A stretch of DNA of 64,000 bases from the NCBI GenBank assembly GCA_052380005.1, contig JBQTCJ010000002.1; one strand, given 5' to 3'. This stretch comes from Salinarimonas sp052380005. GTDB taxonomy: Bacteria; Pseudomonadota; Alphaproteobacteria; Rhizobiales; Beijerinckiaceae. Positions 51,225 to 59,662 of this stretch are shown one piece after another (position 1 is the stretch's first letter; each line of letters begins with the position of its first letter). Both the position numbers and the translations under genes were made by a program. The notes beneath the pieces were generated by a model. That model saw only the letters and a list, made by a program, of their open reading frames with translations, ran no database searches and was not told the DNA's origin.

Positions 51225-52835
51225 TCAGCCGCCGCGCGCCTCGAGGATCATCGCGCTCGCCTTCTCGGCGATCATGATGGTGGGCGAGTTGGTGTTGCCC
51301 GACGTGATCCGCGGCATCGCGGAGGCGTCGACGACCCGCAGGCCGGCGATCCCGTGCACGCGGAGCCGCGCGTCGAGCACCGCCGTCGGATCGGAGGCGA
51401 GCCCCATCTTCGCCGTGCCGACGGGGTGGAAGATCGTCGTGCCGATCTCGCCCGCGGCCCTCGCCAGCGCCTCGTCGCCGTCGAGGTCGGGCCCCGGCTT
51501 GAACTCCTGCGGCCGGAAGCGCGCGAGGGGCGGCTGCGCGACGATGCGCCGGGCGAGCCGGATCGAATCGGCTGCGACGCGGCGGTCCTCCTCCGTATCG
51601 AGGTAGTTGGGCTGGATCGCCGGCGGCGCGTGCGGGTCCGGGCTCGCGGCGTGGACCGAGCCTCGGCTCGTCGGGCGCAGGTTGCACACGCTCGCGGTGA
51701 AGGCCGCGAAGGGATGGGGCGCGTCGCCGAACTTGTCGAGCGACAGCGGCTGGAAGTGGAATTGCAGGTTGGGAGTCTCGTAGTCCGGCGAGGAGCGGGC
51801 GAAGGCGCCGAGCTGCGAGGGCGCCATGGTCAGCGGCCCGCGCCGGGAGAGCGCGTACTCGAGCCCCATCCAGGCGCGCCGCCAGAGCTTTCCGTAGTCC
51901 TCGTTCAAGGTGCGCACGCCCTCGACCTTGAAGATCGGCCGCAGCTGGAGATGGTCCTGGAGGTTCTCGCCGACGCCGGGCAGGTGCCGGCGCGTCTCGA
52001 TGCCGAGTGCCTGCAGCCGCGCGCCGTCGCCGACGCCGGAGAGCTCCAGGATCTGCGGCGACTTCACCGCTCCCGCGCAGAGCACGACCTCGCCGGAGGC
52101 CTGCGCGGTGAACGTCTCGCCGCCGCGCGAGAGCACGACGCCGGCCGCGCGCCCGTCCTCGATCACGACGCGCTCGACGCTCACCCCCGTCTCGAGCCGC
52201 AGGTTCGGCCGCGAGAGGGCGGGCTTCAGGAAGCCGCGGGCGCTCGACCAGCGCCGGCCGCCCTTCTGGTTGACCTGGAAGTAGCCGACCCCGGAATTGT
52301 CGCCGCGGTTGAAGTCGTCGGTCGCCGGGATGCCGGCGGCGACGCAGGCGTCGATGACGGCGTCGAGCAGCGCCCAGCGAACGCGCGGATAATCGACGCG
52401 CCACTCGCCGCCCGCACCGTGATGCTCGTCCGGCCGCGCGTGGTCCTGGTGCTGGCGGAAGACGGGCCGCACGTCCTCCCAGCCCCAGCCCTCGAGGCCG
52501 AGCTGGCGCCAGCCGTCGTAGTCCTGCGCCTGGCCGCGCATGTAGATCATCGCGTTGATGGCGGACGAGCCGCCGATCACCTTGCCGCGGGGATAGGCGA
52601 GGCTGCGCCCGTTCAGCCCCGGCACCGGCTCGGTCCTGAGCATCCAGTCCGCGCGCGGGTTGCCGATGGCGAAGAGGTACCCCACGGGGATGTGGAACCA
52701 GATCCAGTCGTCCTTGCCCCCGGCCTCCAGCAGGAGGACGCGCACCGACGGATCGCGCGAGAGCCGGTTGGCGACGACGCAGCCGGCCGAGCCGGCGCCG
52801 ACGACGACGTAGTCGTATGTCCCGAGATCCTGCAC
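51225..52835 (-). CDS. GMC-family flavin oxidoreductase (choline dehydrogenase-like)
   Basis: 536 residues from a GTG. The FAD motif is YDYVVVGAGSAGCVVANRL, GMC signature 1 PRGKVIGGSSAINAMIYMRG, signature 2 GAVKSPQILELSGVGDG, and the catalytic His lies in FHPVGTAKMG, with GNTNSPTIMIAEKAS at the C-terminus. This is the choline/alcohol dehydrogenase type; betaine genes are not nearby, so another alcohol is likely. It is convergent with the third barrel gene. The long gap upstream (52836-53154) may hold its promoter. Confidence 0.9.
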   Translation of the reverse strand: MQDLGTYDYVVVGAGSAGCVVANRLSRDPSVRVLLLEAGGKDDWIWFHIPVGYLFAIGNPRADWMLRTEPVPGLNGRSLAYPRGKVIGGSSAINAMIYMRGQAQDYDGWRQLGLEGWGWEDVRPVFRQHQDHARPDEHHGAGGEWRVDYPRVRWALLDAVIDACVAAGIPATDDFNRGDNSGVGYFQVNQKGGRRWSSARGFLKPALSRPNLRLETGVSVERVVIEDGRAAGVVLSRGGETFTAQASGEVVLCAGAVKSPQILELSGVGDGARLQALGIETRRHLPGVGENLQDHLQLRPIFKVEGVRTLNEDYGKLWRRAWMGLEYALSRRGPLTMAPSQLGAFARSSPDYETPNLQFHFQPLSLDKFGDAPHPFAAFTASVCNLRPTSRGSVHAASPDPHAPPAIQPNYLDTEEDRRVAADSIRLARRIVAQPPLARFRPQEFKPGPDLDGDEALARAAGEIGTTIFHPVGTAKMGLASDPTAVLDARLRVHGIAGLRVVDASAMPRITSGNTNSPTIMIAEKASAMILEARGG

Positions 52836-53154
52836 GGCCCCGCTCTCGCCAAATGGTCACGTTCGCGGCGGGACCCTAGCGCGCGCACGCGCCCGTGACG
52901 ATGCGCATGTGCGCAAGCGCCGCTCGGGCGCGAGACGGTGGCGGAGGCGGGGCGCGTACCCGGAGAGATGCGGACGCGGTGGCGTGATGAGGGGGAAGCA
53001 CGATGGGGGCCGCGCTGGAGAGCCATATCGGGGGAAGGCCGAAATACGGCCTGAGCGCGACGGCCATATTTCAGGCTCGCCAATATATGACCTGCAAGGG
53101 CGCCCTTTATTATAGGCTGGGCGATATATGGCGGGAGCTGCCACCCCATGCTAA
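52836..53154. other. Lower-GC intergenic stretch with repeated GCCATAT motifs
   Basis: About 319 bp without a credible gene; GC falls sharply after about 53020. GCCATAT occurs at 53022-53028, 53063-53069 and, inverted, 53126-53132, with a near copy GCCAATAT at 53079-53086. GGCCG-AAATA-CGGCC (53037-53051) is a small palindrome. The motifs precede the small winged-helix ORF at 53155, so they may be its operator array or promoter. Confidence 0.5.
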
Positions 53155-53523
53155 ATGCAGACCGACATCCGATACGACGTCGGCAGACGGCGAAACAGCG
53201 ACGCTCTGATTTTGCGACCATCTGCCGGAGAGACACCGGCTGCTGGTGACCCGCGAGATGGGGGTGCCGCGGCCAACGGGCTGATCGTGCTGGAGCGGCT
53301 GTTCCAACGGCCGATCATCACCGTCAACGAGATGGCTCTCGCTCTGAACGTCTCGTATGCGGCAGCCAACCAGATCGTGCAGCGTCTCGCAGTGGCGGGA
53401 ATACTGGAGGAGATCACCGGTCAGCGGCGAAACCGCGTCTACCGCTACACGCCGTACGTCGACTTGTTCACCGAGCGCGGCGCGATCTCCCGAGACGATG
53501 AGGACGCGACGACCCTTTGGTGA
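53155..53523 (+). CDS. Small winged-helix protein resembling the C-terminal domain of Fic-family proteins (possible remnant)
   Basis: 122 residues. Residues 43-105 (VLERLFQRPIITVNEMALAL, NVSYAAANQIVQRLAVAGIL, TGQRRNRVYRYTPYVDLF) match the winged helix found at the C-terminus of many Fic/DOC AMP-transferases. The first 42 residues are Gly/Ala/Pro-rich and match nothing I know. The Fic catalytic motif HxFx(D/E)GNGR is absent, so this cannot be an active Fic enzyme. It may be a deletion remnant whose start lies in the reshaped upstream region, or a small repressor. Composition is lower-GC than its neighbours, hinting at transfer. Confidence 0.6.
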   Translation: MQTDIRYDVGRRRNSDALILRPSAGETPAAGDPRDGGAAANGLIVLERLFQRPIITVNEMALALNVSYAAANQIVQRLAVAGILEEITGQRRNRVYRYTPYVDLFTERGAISRDDEDATTLW

Positions 53524-53612
53524 CGACCGTCTGATGGACAGGCCGCGCGCTGGCCACCTCGCCCCGAGGCCGTTTCACCTCGAAGCAGGCGGACCTGTCG
53601 GCTCGACGCCGC

Positions 53613-54104
53613 TCACGCGCGGCGGCGTGCGTCCTTGCGCCGCAGGCGGACCACGACGTCCACGCGGGCGACCTCGAAGCCTTCCGGCGGCTCGGGCAGG
53701 TCCATCACGGTCACGCCCTCGGCCGGCACGTCCATCAGCTCCTCCTCGCCCTCGACGAAGAAGTGGTGGTGCTCGGTCGGGTTCGTGTCGAAATAAGCCT
53801 TGGACCCGTCCACCGCGAGCTGGCGCAGCAGGCCCGCCTCGGTGAACTGGTGGAGCGTGTTGTACACGGTCGCGAGCGAGACGGGGACGCGCGCGCGCAT
53901 CGCCTCGTCGTAGAGCATCTCGGCCGTGATGTGCCGGTCGCCCTTGCCGAACAAGAGCCAGCCGAGGGAAACCCGCTGGCGCGTCGGCCTCAGGCCGACC
54001 CGGCGCAGCTTGTCGCGCAGGTTCGAGAGCGGGCAGCCGGGGCGCCCGGCCTGCGCGCCGGCGAAGGGGGCGGCAGGGGACGCGGAAGGAGCGCTGTGAT
54101 CCAT
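53613..54104 (-). CDS. irr: Iron response regulator, Fur family
   Basis: 163 residues from the ATG at 54104. A longer open frame upstream lies beyond the likely promoter -10 and is not needed. The winged helix LRPTRQRVSLGWLLFGKGDR with HITAEMLYDEAMRARVPVSL and ATVYNTLHQFTEAGLLRQLA is Irr-like rather than Fur-like. A Cys24-Pro25 pair (RPGCPLS) and His112-114 (EHHHFF) fit the two haem-responsive sites known in Bradyrhizobium Irr. It controls iron and haem genes. It is divergent from fabA, as in many Rhizobiales. Confidence 0.9.
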   Translation of the reverse strand: MDHSAPSASPAAPFAGAQAGRPGCPLSNLRDKLRRVGLRPTRQRVSLGWLLFGKGDRHITAEMLYDEAMRARVPVSLATVYNTLHQFTEAGLLRQLAVDGSKAYFDTNPTEHHHFFVEGEEELMDVPAEGVTVMDLPEPPEGFEVARVDVVVRLRRKDARRRA

Positions 54105-54425
54105 GGCGGAGTCGTGACGCCTCGTTCGGGTGAGCGGCGGGAACGCCCGCGCGGGGCGCTCGTTCTTTCCTTTGTAGGGTTTGCGCGCCGCACCCGCAAC
54201 CCGGCAAAGCACGGAAGCGTCTCACCGGGACGTCGGCGCGCGCACGGCTGCAACGGTCGATCGGAGGTGGCGAAGCCGCGCGCCCGGCACCGGCCCGCTT
54301 CGCGAGCGGCACCGATCCGCGCTTTCGCGCGGCTCGCAACGTGTGTTACCAGGGCCGTCCCGAGCCGCGGGTCCGCCTTCGGCCAGGACGGGATTCGTGA
54401 GACCAGAAGAGGACCGGCCGCACGC
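54105..54425. other. Divergent irr/fabA intergenic region
   Basis: About 321 bp with no credible gene. It holds a good minus-strand promoter for irr (54171-54199). For fabA I see no convincing -35/-10 pair, only a somewhat AT-richer stretch with GTGTGTTACC near 54340-54350. No ICE-type Irr box (TTTAGAA-N3-TTCTAAA) is visible. Confidence 0.4.
54171..54199 (-). promoter_or_regulatory. Candidate sigma70 promoter for irr
   Basis: On the minus strand TTGCGG (54199-54194) and TACAAA (54176-54171) are separated by 17 bp, leaving a leader of roughly 60 nt to the irr ATG. A close sigma70 match. Confidence 0.5.
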
Positions 54426-54956
54426 ATGAGCCAGACGCTCGCCAGAAAGCCCGAATACTCCTACGAGGAGCTGCTCGCCTGCGGACGCGGCGAGCTGTTC
54501 GGCCCCGGCAACGCCCAGCTTCCGCTGCCGCCGATGCTGATGTTCGATCGGATCACCTCGATCGGCGAGGACGGCGGGGCCTACGGCAAGGGCCACGTCC
54601 GCGCCGAGCTCGACGTGCGCCCGGACCTCTGGTTCTTCGCCTGCCACTTCAAGGGCGATCCCGTCATGCCCGGCTGCCTGGGCGTCGACGCGCTCTGGCA
54701 GCTGTGCGGCTTCCATCTCGGCTGGCTCGGCGCGCACGGGCGCGGCCGCGCGCTCGGGGTGGGCGAGGTGAAGTTCTCCGACCAGGTCTTGCCGAGCGTG
54801 AGCAAGGTGGTCTACGGCGTCGACCTGAAGCGCGTGTTCCGCTCGAAGCTCGTCCTCGGCATCGCCGACGGCTTCCTCGAGGCGGACGGCCGGCGCATCT
54901 ACGAGGCGAAGGACCTGCGGGTGGGCCTGTTCCAGGCCGAGGCCGCGGGCGGCTGA
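54426..54956 (+). CDS. fabA: 3-hydroxydecanoyl-ACP dehydratase/isomerase
   Basis: 176 residues, FabA length. The hot-dog fold active site is His74 in FFACHFKGDPVMPGCLGVDA with Asp88 from the opposite face. PLPPMLMFDRITSI and VKYSDQ-like VGEVKFSDQVLP also fit. It dehydrates 3-hydroxydecanoyl-ACP and isomerises the double bond, the branch point for unsaturated fatty acids. It is followed 56 bp later by fabB, the standard unsaturated fatty acid operon, and divergent from irr. Confidence 0.95.
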   Translation: MSQTLARKPEYSYEELLACGRGELFGPGNAQLPLPPMLMFDRITSIGEDGGAYGKGHVRAELDVRPDLWFFACHFKGDPVMPGCLGVDALWQLCGFHLGWLGAHGRGRALGVGEVKFSDQVLPSVSKVVYGVDLKRVFRSKLVLGIADGFLEADGRRIYEAKDLRVGLFQAEAAGG

Positions 54957-55012
54957 GCCCGCCGAGACGCCGGACAGGCGCGAGCGCGGGCCGGACAGGG
55001 AGGTATCAGCGA

Positions 55013-56236
55013 ATGAGGCGCGTCGTCGTCACGGGGATGGGCATCGTCTCCTCGATCGGGGACGACATTCCCCAGGTGCTCGAGAGCCTGCGCCAGGGGC
55101 GCTCGGGCATCGTCTTCGCCGAGGACTACGCGCGGCTGAACTTCCGCTGCCGCGTCCACGGCGCTCCGCGCGTCGTGCCCGAGGAGAAGGTCGACCGGCG
55201 TGCCATGCGCTTCCACGCCCGCGGCACGGGCTGGAACCACGTCGCCATGGACGAGGCGATCGCCGATTCGGGGCTCGAGCCCGGCGAGGTCTCCAACGAG
55301 CGCACCGGCATCATCATGGGCTCGGGCGGACCTTCCACGCGCACCGTCGTCGAGGCGGCGGCGATCACGCAGGACAAGGGTCCCAAGCGCATCGGCCCCT
55401 TCGCGGTGCCCAAGTCGATGTCCTCGACCGCGTCGGCCACGCTCGCGACCTGGTTCAAGATCAAGGGCGTGAACTACTCGATCTCGTCCGCCTGCGCGAC
55501 CTCGAACCATTGCATCGGCAACGCCTACGAGACCATCGCGATGGGTCGCCAGGACGTGATCTTCGCCGGAGGCTGCGAGGATCTCGACTGGACCATGTCG
55601 AACCTGTTCGACGCCATGGGCGCCATGTCGACGAAGTACAACGACACGCCCGCCGTCGCGTCGCGGGCCTACGACGTCAACCGCGACGGGTTCGTCATCG
55701 CCGGCGGCGCCGGCGTGCTGGTGCTCGAGGAGTACGAGCACGCGCGTGCACGCGGCGCGAGGATCCACGGCGAGATCGTCGGCTACGGCGCCACCTCCGA
55801 CGGCTACGACATGGTCGCCCCCTCGGGCGAGGGCGCGGTGCGCTGCATGCGCCAGGCGCTGTCGACCGTGAAGGTGCCCGTCGACTACATCAACCCGCAC
55901 GCCACCTCGACGCCGGTCGGCGACGAGAAGGAGATCGAGGCGTTGCGCGAGGTCTTCGGCACGGGCGACGCGTGCCCGCCGATCGCCGCCACGAAGTCGC
56001 TCACCGGTCATTCGCTCGGCGCCACCGGCGTGCAGGAAGCGATCTACTCCCTCCTGATGATGAACAACGACTTCATCTGCGCCTCCGCCAACATCGAGGA
56101 GCTCGACCCGTCCTTCGCCGACATGCCGATCGTGCGCGAGCGCCGCGACGGGGTCTCGCTCGGCTGCGTGCTGTCGAACTCGTTCGGGTTCGGCGGGACG
56201 AACGCGACGATCGTGATGAAGCGCTTGGAGGCGTAG
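55013..56236 (+). CDS. fabB: 3-oxoacyl-ACP synthase I
   Basis: 407 residues. The catalytic triad is Cys161 (SSACATSNHC), His296 (NPHATSTPVGD) and His333 (TGHSLGATG), with the supporting Lys328. The C-terminus SNSFGFGGTNATIVMKR is typical of KAS I. It elongates the cis-3-decenoyl-ACP made by FabA, so fabA-fabB together make unsaturated acyl chains. Its position directly after fabA supports FabB over FabF. A pair of long inverted repeats separates it from fabI. Confidence 0.95.
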   Translation: MRRVVVTGMGIVSSIGDDIPQVLESLRQGRSGIVFAEDYARLNFRCRVHGAPRVVPEEKVDRRAMRFHARGTGWNHVAMDEAIADSGLEPGEVSNERTGIIMGSGGPSTRTVVEAAAITQDKGPKRIGPFAVPKSMSSTASATLATWFKIKGVNYSISSACATSNHCIGNAYETIAMGRQDVIFAGGCEDLDWTMSNLFDAMGAMSTKYNDTPAVASRAYDVNRDGFVIAGGAGVLVLEEYEHARARGARIHGEIVGYGATSDGYDMVAPSGEGAVRCMRQALSTVKVPVDYINPHATSTPVGDEKEIEALREVFGTGDACPPIAATKSLTGHSLGATGVQEAIYSLLMMNNDFICASANIEELDPSFADMPIVRERRDGVSLGCVLSNSFGFGGTNATIVMKRLEA

Positions 56237-56265
56237 TGTTTCGCGGCGTCGCGCTTTCTCCTCGA

Positions 56266-56306
56266 CGCCCCACACCCCCGGCCCCTCTCCACGAGGGAGA
56301 GGGGAG
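56266..56306. repeat. Left arm of a 41-bp inverted repeat pair between fabB and fabI
   Basis: This arm matches the reverse complement of 56386-56426 at 40 of 41 positions. Within it CCCCTCTCC and GGAGAGGGG form their own hairpin. The sequence type (CCCTCTCC with CCGGGGGTG) is common as interspersed repeats in proteobacterial genomes. Confidence 0.85.
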
Positions 56307-56385
56307 ACCGGCGCAGCCGGCATGAGCGGCGCGCACATCCCGCCGCCGGACGGATGGTCGAGACGCCCGCGGCACACGCGACGCC

Positions 56386-56426
56386 CTCCCCTCTCCCTGG
56401 TGGAGAGGGGCCGGGGGTGTGGGGCG
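56386..56426. repeat. Right arm of the 41-bp inverted repeat pair between fabB and fabI
   Basis: Reverse complement of the left arm at 56266-56306 with one mismatch; the arms are 79 bp apart. The pair could fold into a long structure in the fabB-fabI transcript, or be a mobile REP-like element. Confidence 0.85.
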
Positions 56427-56498
56427 CCGGGTGAAGAGCTCGACGCCGCATCCACGCAACTCGATGATCCTAGAAGAAGCGACCAGGAGACCGACACG

Positions 56499-57326
56499 AT
56501 GACCGGGCTGATGCAGGGCAAGCGGGGCCTGATCATGGGCGTCGCCAACGACCATTCGATCGCCTGGGGCATCGCGCGCACGCTCGCTGCGCACGGGGCC
56601 GAGCTCGCCTTCACCTACCAGGGCGAGGCGCTCGGCCGGCGGGTGACGCCGCTCGCGCAGTCCGTCGGCTCCGATCTCGCGATCCCCTGCGACGTCGAGG
56701 ACGTCGCGACGCTCGACGCCGCCTTCGCCCGGCTCGACGAGGCCTGGGACGGCAGGCTCGACTTCGTCGTCCACGCGATCGGCTTCTCGGCGAAGGCCGA
56801 GCTCAAGGGCCGCTACATCGACGCCACGACGCGGGAGAACTTCTCGCGCACGATGGTGATCTCGGCCTTCTCCTTCACCGAGGTGGCGCAGCGCGCGGCC
56901 AAGCGCATGGGCACGGGCGGCGCGCTCCTCACGCTGACCTACGGCGGCTCGAGCCGGGTGATGCCGAACTACAACGTCATGGGCCTCGCCAAGGCGGCGC
57001 TCGAGGCCTCGGTGCGCTATCTCGCCAACGACCTGGGGCCCGAGGGTATCCGCGTCAACGCGCTCTCGCCCGGGCCGGTGCGCACGCTCGCGGGCGCCGG
57101 CATCGCGGACGCGCGCCTGATGTACGCCCACCAGGCGGCGAACGCGCCTCTCCGGCGCACGGTGACCCTCGACGAGATCGGCGGCTCGGCGCTCTACCTG
57201 CTTTCGGACCTCGCCGGCGGGGTGACCGGCGAGATCCACCACGTCGATTCGGGCTACAACATCGTCTCGATGCCGCGCCCGGACGTGCTCAAGGCGCAGG
57301 ACGACGCCGGCGTCACCGACGCCTGA
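56499..57326 (+). CDS. fabI: Enoyl-ACP reductase (NADH)
   Basis: 275 residues from the ATG at 56499 with AGGAG upstream; an open frame further upstream runs through the inverted repeats and is not coding. The SDR fold carries GLIMGVANDHSIAWGIARTL near the N-terminus and the FabI-type Tyr158-X6-Lys165 in NYNVMGLAK, with Tyr148. It reduces trans-2-enoyl-ACP, the last step of each fatty acid cycle. It ends 18 bp from the convergent actR. This is the triclosan/isoniazid-type target family. Confidence 0.95.
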   Translation: MTGLMQGKRGLIMGVANDHSIAWGIARTLAAHGAELAFTYQGEALGRRVTPLAQSVGSDLAIPCDVEDVATLDAAFARLDEAWDGRLDFVVHAIGFSAKAELKGRYIDATTRENFSRTMVISAFSFTEVAQRAAKRMGTGGALLTLTYGGSSRVMPNYNVMGLAKAALEASVRYLANDLGPEGIRVNALSPGPVRTLAGAGIADARLMYAHQAANAPLRRTVTLDEIGGSALYLLSDLAGGVTGEIHHVDSGYNIVSMPRPDVLKAQDDAGVTDA

Positions 57327-57344
57327 GGGTTGCCCCCGGCGTCG

Positions 57345-57911
57345 TCAGCGCGGCGCGCGCTTGGCCAGGATGCGCTGGAGGGTGCGGCGATGCATGTTGA
57401 GGCGCCGCGCCGTCTCCGACACGTTGCGGCCGCACAGCTCGTAGACGCGCTGGATGTGCTCCCAGCGCACCCGGTCCGCCGACATCGGGTTCTCCGGCGG
57501 CTCGGCGCGGGCGCCGGGCTCGGCCCGCAGCGCCGCGTCGATCTCGTCGGCGTCGGCGGGCTTGGCGAGGTAGTCGAAGGCGCCGAGCTTCACGGCGGTC
57601 ACGGCGGTGGCGATGTTGCCGTAGCCGGTGAGCACCACACCGCGTGCATCGGGCCGCTTCTCCTTGAGGCGCGTGATCACCTCCAGCCCGTTGCCGTCGC
57701 CCAGCCGCATGTCGATCACCGCGAAGGCGGGGGGCGCGCCGTCGACGGCGGCGATGCCGTCCGCGACGCTCTCGGCCACCCGAACCACGTAGCCGCGGCT
57801 CTCCATGGCGCGCGCGAGGCGCGTCGAGAAGGGGCGGTCGTCATCGACGATGAGGAGGGTCATGTCCTCCTGCGTCCGTGTCGGGGCCTCCAGGCTCTGC
57901 GCTTCGACCAT
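57345..57911 (-). CDS. actR: Redox response regulator ActR/RegA (PrrA)
   Basis: 188 residues from the ATG at 57911. The receiver domain has the acidic pocket LLIVDDD and phospho-acceptor Asp67 (FAVIDMRLGDGNG), with VLTGYGN and the conserved Lys in YLAKPAD. The C-terminal Fis-type helix-turn-helix ETARRLNMHRRTLQRILAKR is a hallmark of RegA/ActR/PrrA. It controls photosynthesis, respiration, nitrogen fixation or acid tolerance genes in different alphaproteobacteria. The sensor gene lies 175 bp upstream on the same strand. Confidence 0.93.
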   Translation of the reverse strand: MVEAQSLEAPTRTQEDMTLLIVDDDRPFSTRLARAMESRGYVVRVAESVADGIAAVDGAPPAFAVIDMRLGDGNGLEVITRLKEKRPDARGVVLTGYGNIATAVTAVKLGAFDYLAKPADADEIDAALRAEPGARAEPPENPMSADRVRWEHIQRVYELCGRNVSETARRLNMHRRTLQRILAKRAPR

Positions 57912-58052
57912 CGTCCTCGTACTCCTGCTTCGGTGGCCGGACTGCGCCCGTCCCACACCCGCCCAGTCGGCTCGTCCTCACGTGCCGAGTCGTTCCGTTG
58001 AAAAGTCATGTAGGACGCCCGGCGGGCTTATCCAGCGCAGCGCCGTCGGTCA

Positions 58053-58069
58053 CGTTCTCGTGATGAACG
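58053..58069. promoter_or_regulatory. CGTTC-N7-GAACG inverted repeat upstream of actR
   Basis: CGTTC (58053-58057) and GAACG (58065-58069) flank a 7-bp centre in the actS/actR gap, about 145 bp upstream of the actR start. It may be a regulator site; arms are short, so chance is possible. Confidence 0.3.
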
Positions 58070-58086
58070 ATTGGTCGACGGAATGC

Positions 58087-59397
58087 TCAGCCGCCGGCCT
58101 CGAACGCGGCGCGCGACCAGGCCACGCGGGCGATGGCGCCGACCTCGGGGGCGGGGCCGTTGGTGAGGGTGAGCTGCGCGCCCGTGCGTTCGATCAGCGT
58201 CTTCGCGATGAAGACGCCGAGCCCGTGGCCCGCGGCCTCCTCCTCGGGCCCGCGCTTGTCGTGCCCGCGGGTCGTGACGTAGGGCTCGCCGAGCCGCAGC
58301 AGCACCTCGGCGGGAAAGCCCGGGCCGTCGTCGCGGATCTCGATCCAGACCTGCCGCTCGTCCCAGCCCGCCTCGACCACGACCTCGTCGTCGGCGAAGT
58401 CGACCGCGTTGTCGAGCAGGTTGGTGAGCCCGTAGACGAGGCCCGCGTTGCGCCGCCCACGCGGCGGCGCGCCCTCGCCCGTGCGGGTGACGCGGATGGC
58501 GACGCCGATGCCGCGCATCGGGTCGACGAGGTCCTCGACGAGGTGCATGAGCGTCATGCGCTCGAGGAACTCCCCGTCAGCCTCATCCCCGCGCGAGGTG
58601 AGCTGGCCGAGGATGCCGCGGCAGCGCTCGACCTGCTCGCGCAGGAGGGTGACGTCCTCGGCGAGCTCGTCGTTGCCGGCGAGCCGCTTCGAGAGCTCCT
58701 TGGCCACGAGCGCGATCGTCGCCAGCGGGGTGCCGAGCTCGTGCGCGGCGGCGGCGGCGAGGCCGTCGATCTGGGAGAGATGCTGCTCGCGCGCGAGCAC
58801 GAGCTCGGTCGCCGCGAGCGCCTGCGAGAGCTGGCGCGCCTCCTCCGCCACGCGCCAGGCGTAGACGCCGGTGAAGCCCGTTCCGAGCAGGATCGCCGCC
58901 CAGACGCCGACCACGTAGACGAAGGGCAGTTCCAGCATCTCCCCCTCGCGCCAGGGCAGCGGCAGGTGCGCGAAGCCGAGGGCGGTGGCGCAGGCGACGA
59001 CGAGCGCGCCCAGCAGCAGCGTGCGCCTGGGCGTGAGCGCCGTCGCCGAGATCAGGACCGGGGCGAGGAACAGGATCGCGAAGGGGTTCTGCAGGCCGCC
59101 CGTGAGGAACAGGAGGGCGGCGAGCTGGGCGACGTCGAAGGCGAGCAGGAAGGTCGCCGCGTCGTCCGACAGCCGGTGGCTCGCGGGGTAGCGGACCCGG
59201 AGCGCGAGGTTGAGCCAGGCCGAGGCCGCGATCAGCACGAAGCAGGCGCCGAAGGCCAGGGCGTAGCCGAGCCCGAAATGCACGCCCGCCACCGCCGCGC
59301 TCTGGCCGATCACGGCGAGCCAGCGCAGGCGCACGAGCGTGTCGAGGCGCAGGCGCCGGGCGCTTCCGGTGAGGCGATGGGGCTCGATGGCGTTCAC
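58087..59397 (-). CDS. actS: Redox sensor histidine kinase ActS/RegB (PrrB)
   Basis: 436 residues. Six N-terminal helices contain the quinone-sensing GGLQNPF motif at residues 100-106. The H-box is AAAHELGTPLATIAL with His219, and the redox-active Cys259 lies in LLREQVERCRGIL. The ATP-binding domain has NLLDNAVDFA, DDGPGFP and GHGLGVFIAKTL. It senses the membrane quinone pool and phosphorylates ActR. It precedes actR on the same strand, with a 175-bp gap that may hold a separate actR promoter. Confidence 0.93.
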   Translation of the reverse strand: MNAIEPHRLTGSARRLRLDTLVRLRWLAVIGQSAAVAGVHFGLGYALAFGACFVLIAASAWLNLALRVRYPASHRLSDDAATFLLAFDVAQLAALLFLTGGLQNPFAILFLAPVLISATALTPRRTLLLGALVVACATALGFAHLPLPWREGEMLELPFVYVVGVWAAILLGTGFTGVYAWRVAEEARQLSQALAATELVLAREQHLSQIDGLAAAAAHELGTPLATIALVAKELSKRLAGNDELAEDVTLLREQVERCRGILGQLTSRGDEADGEFLERMTLMHLVEDLVDPMRGIGVAIRVTRTGEGAPPRGRRNAGLVYGLTNLLDNAVDFADDEVVVEAGWDERQVWIEIRDDGPGFPAEVLLRLGEPYVTTRGHDKRGPEEEAAGHGLGVFIAKTLIERTGAQLTLTNGPAPEVGAIARVAWSRAAFEAGG

Positions 59398-59662
59398 GGG
59401 AGAATAGGTAGCGTGGAAGAGGTCGCTCGAACAGGAGCCGCCGTTCTCGTGCGCGTCTCGTGCGCGCGCCGACGGACGGCGATCTGTATCGACACAGAGA
59501 CGATGTGATAAGAGGTCCTATGTAGGAATGCGGTCGACCGATCGCCGCATTCCCGCCAGGATGGGGAACGGCCGGGGGATCGGGTGGGTTCGCGTCACAC
59601 CCGACCGCCGAGGTCGGCGCGGCCCGGGACGCCGGGCGCCGTTCGCGAAAGGTTGGCTGACG

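Noticed and set aside
53155..53523. Active Fic AMP-transferase
   Set aside because: Only the C-terminal winged helix is present; the HxFx(D/E)GNGR motif is absent.
56322..56498. N-terminal extension of FabI
   Set aside because: The upstream part of the frame runs through the inverted repeats and does not resemble any SDR sequence.
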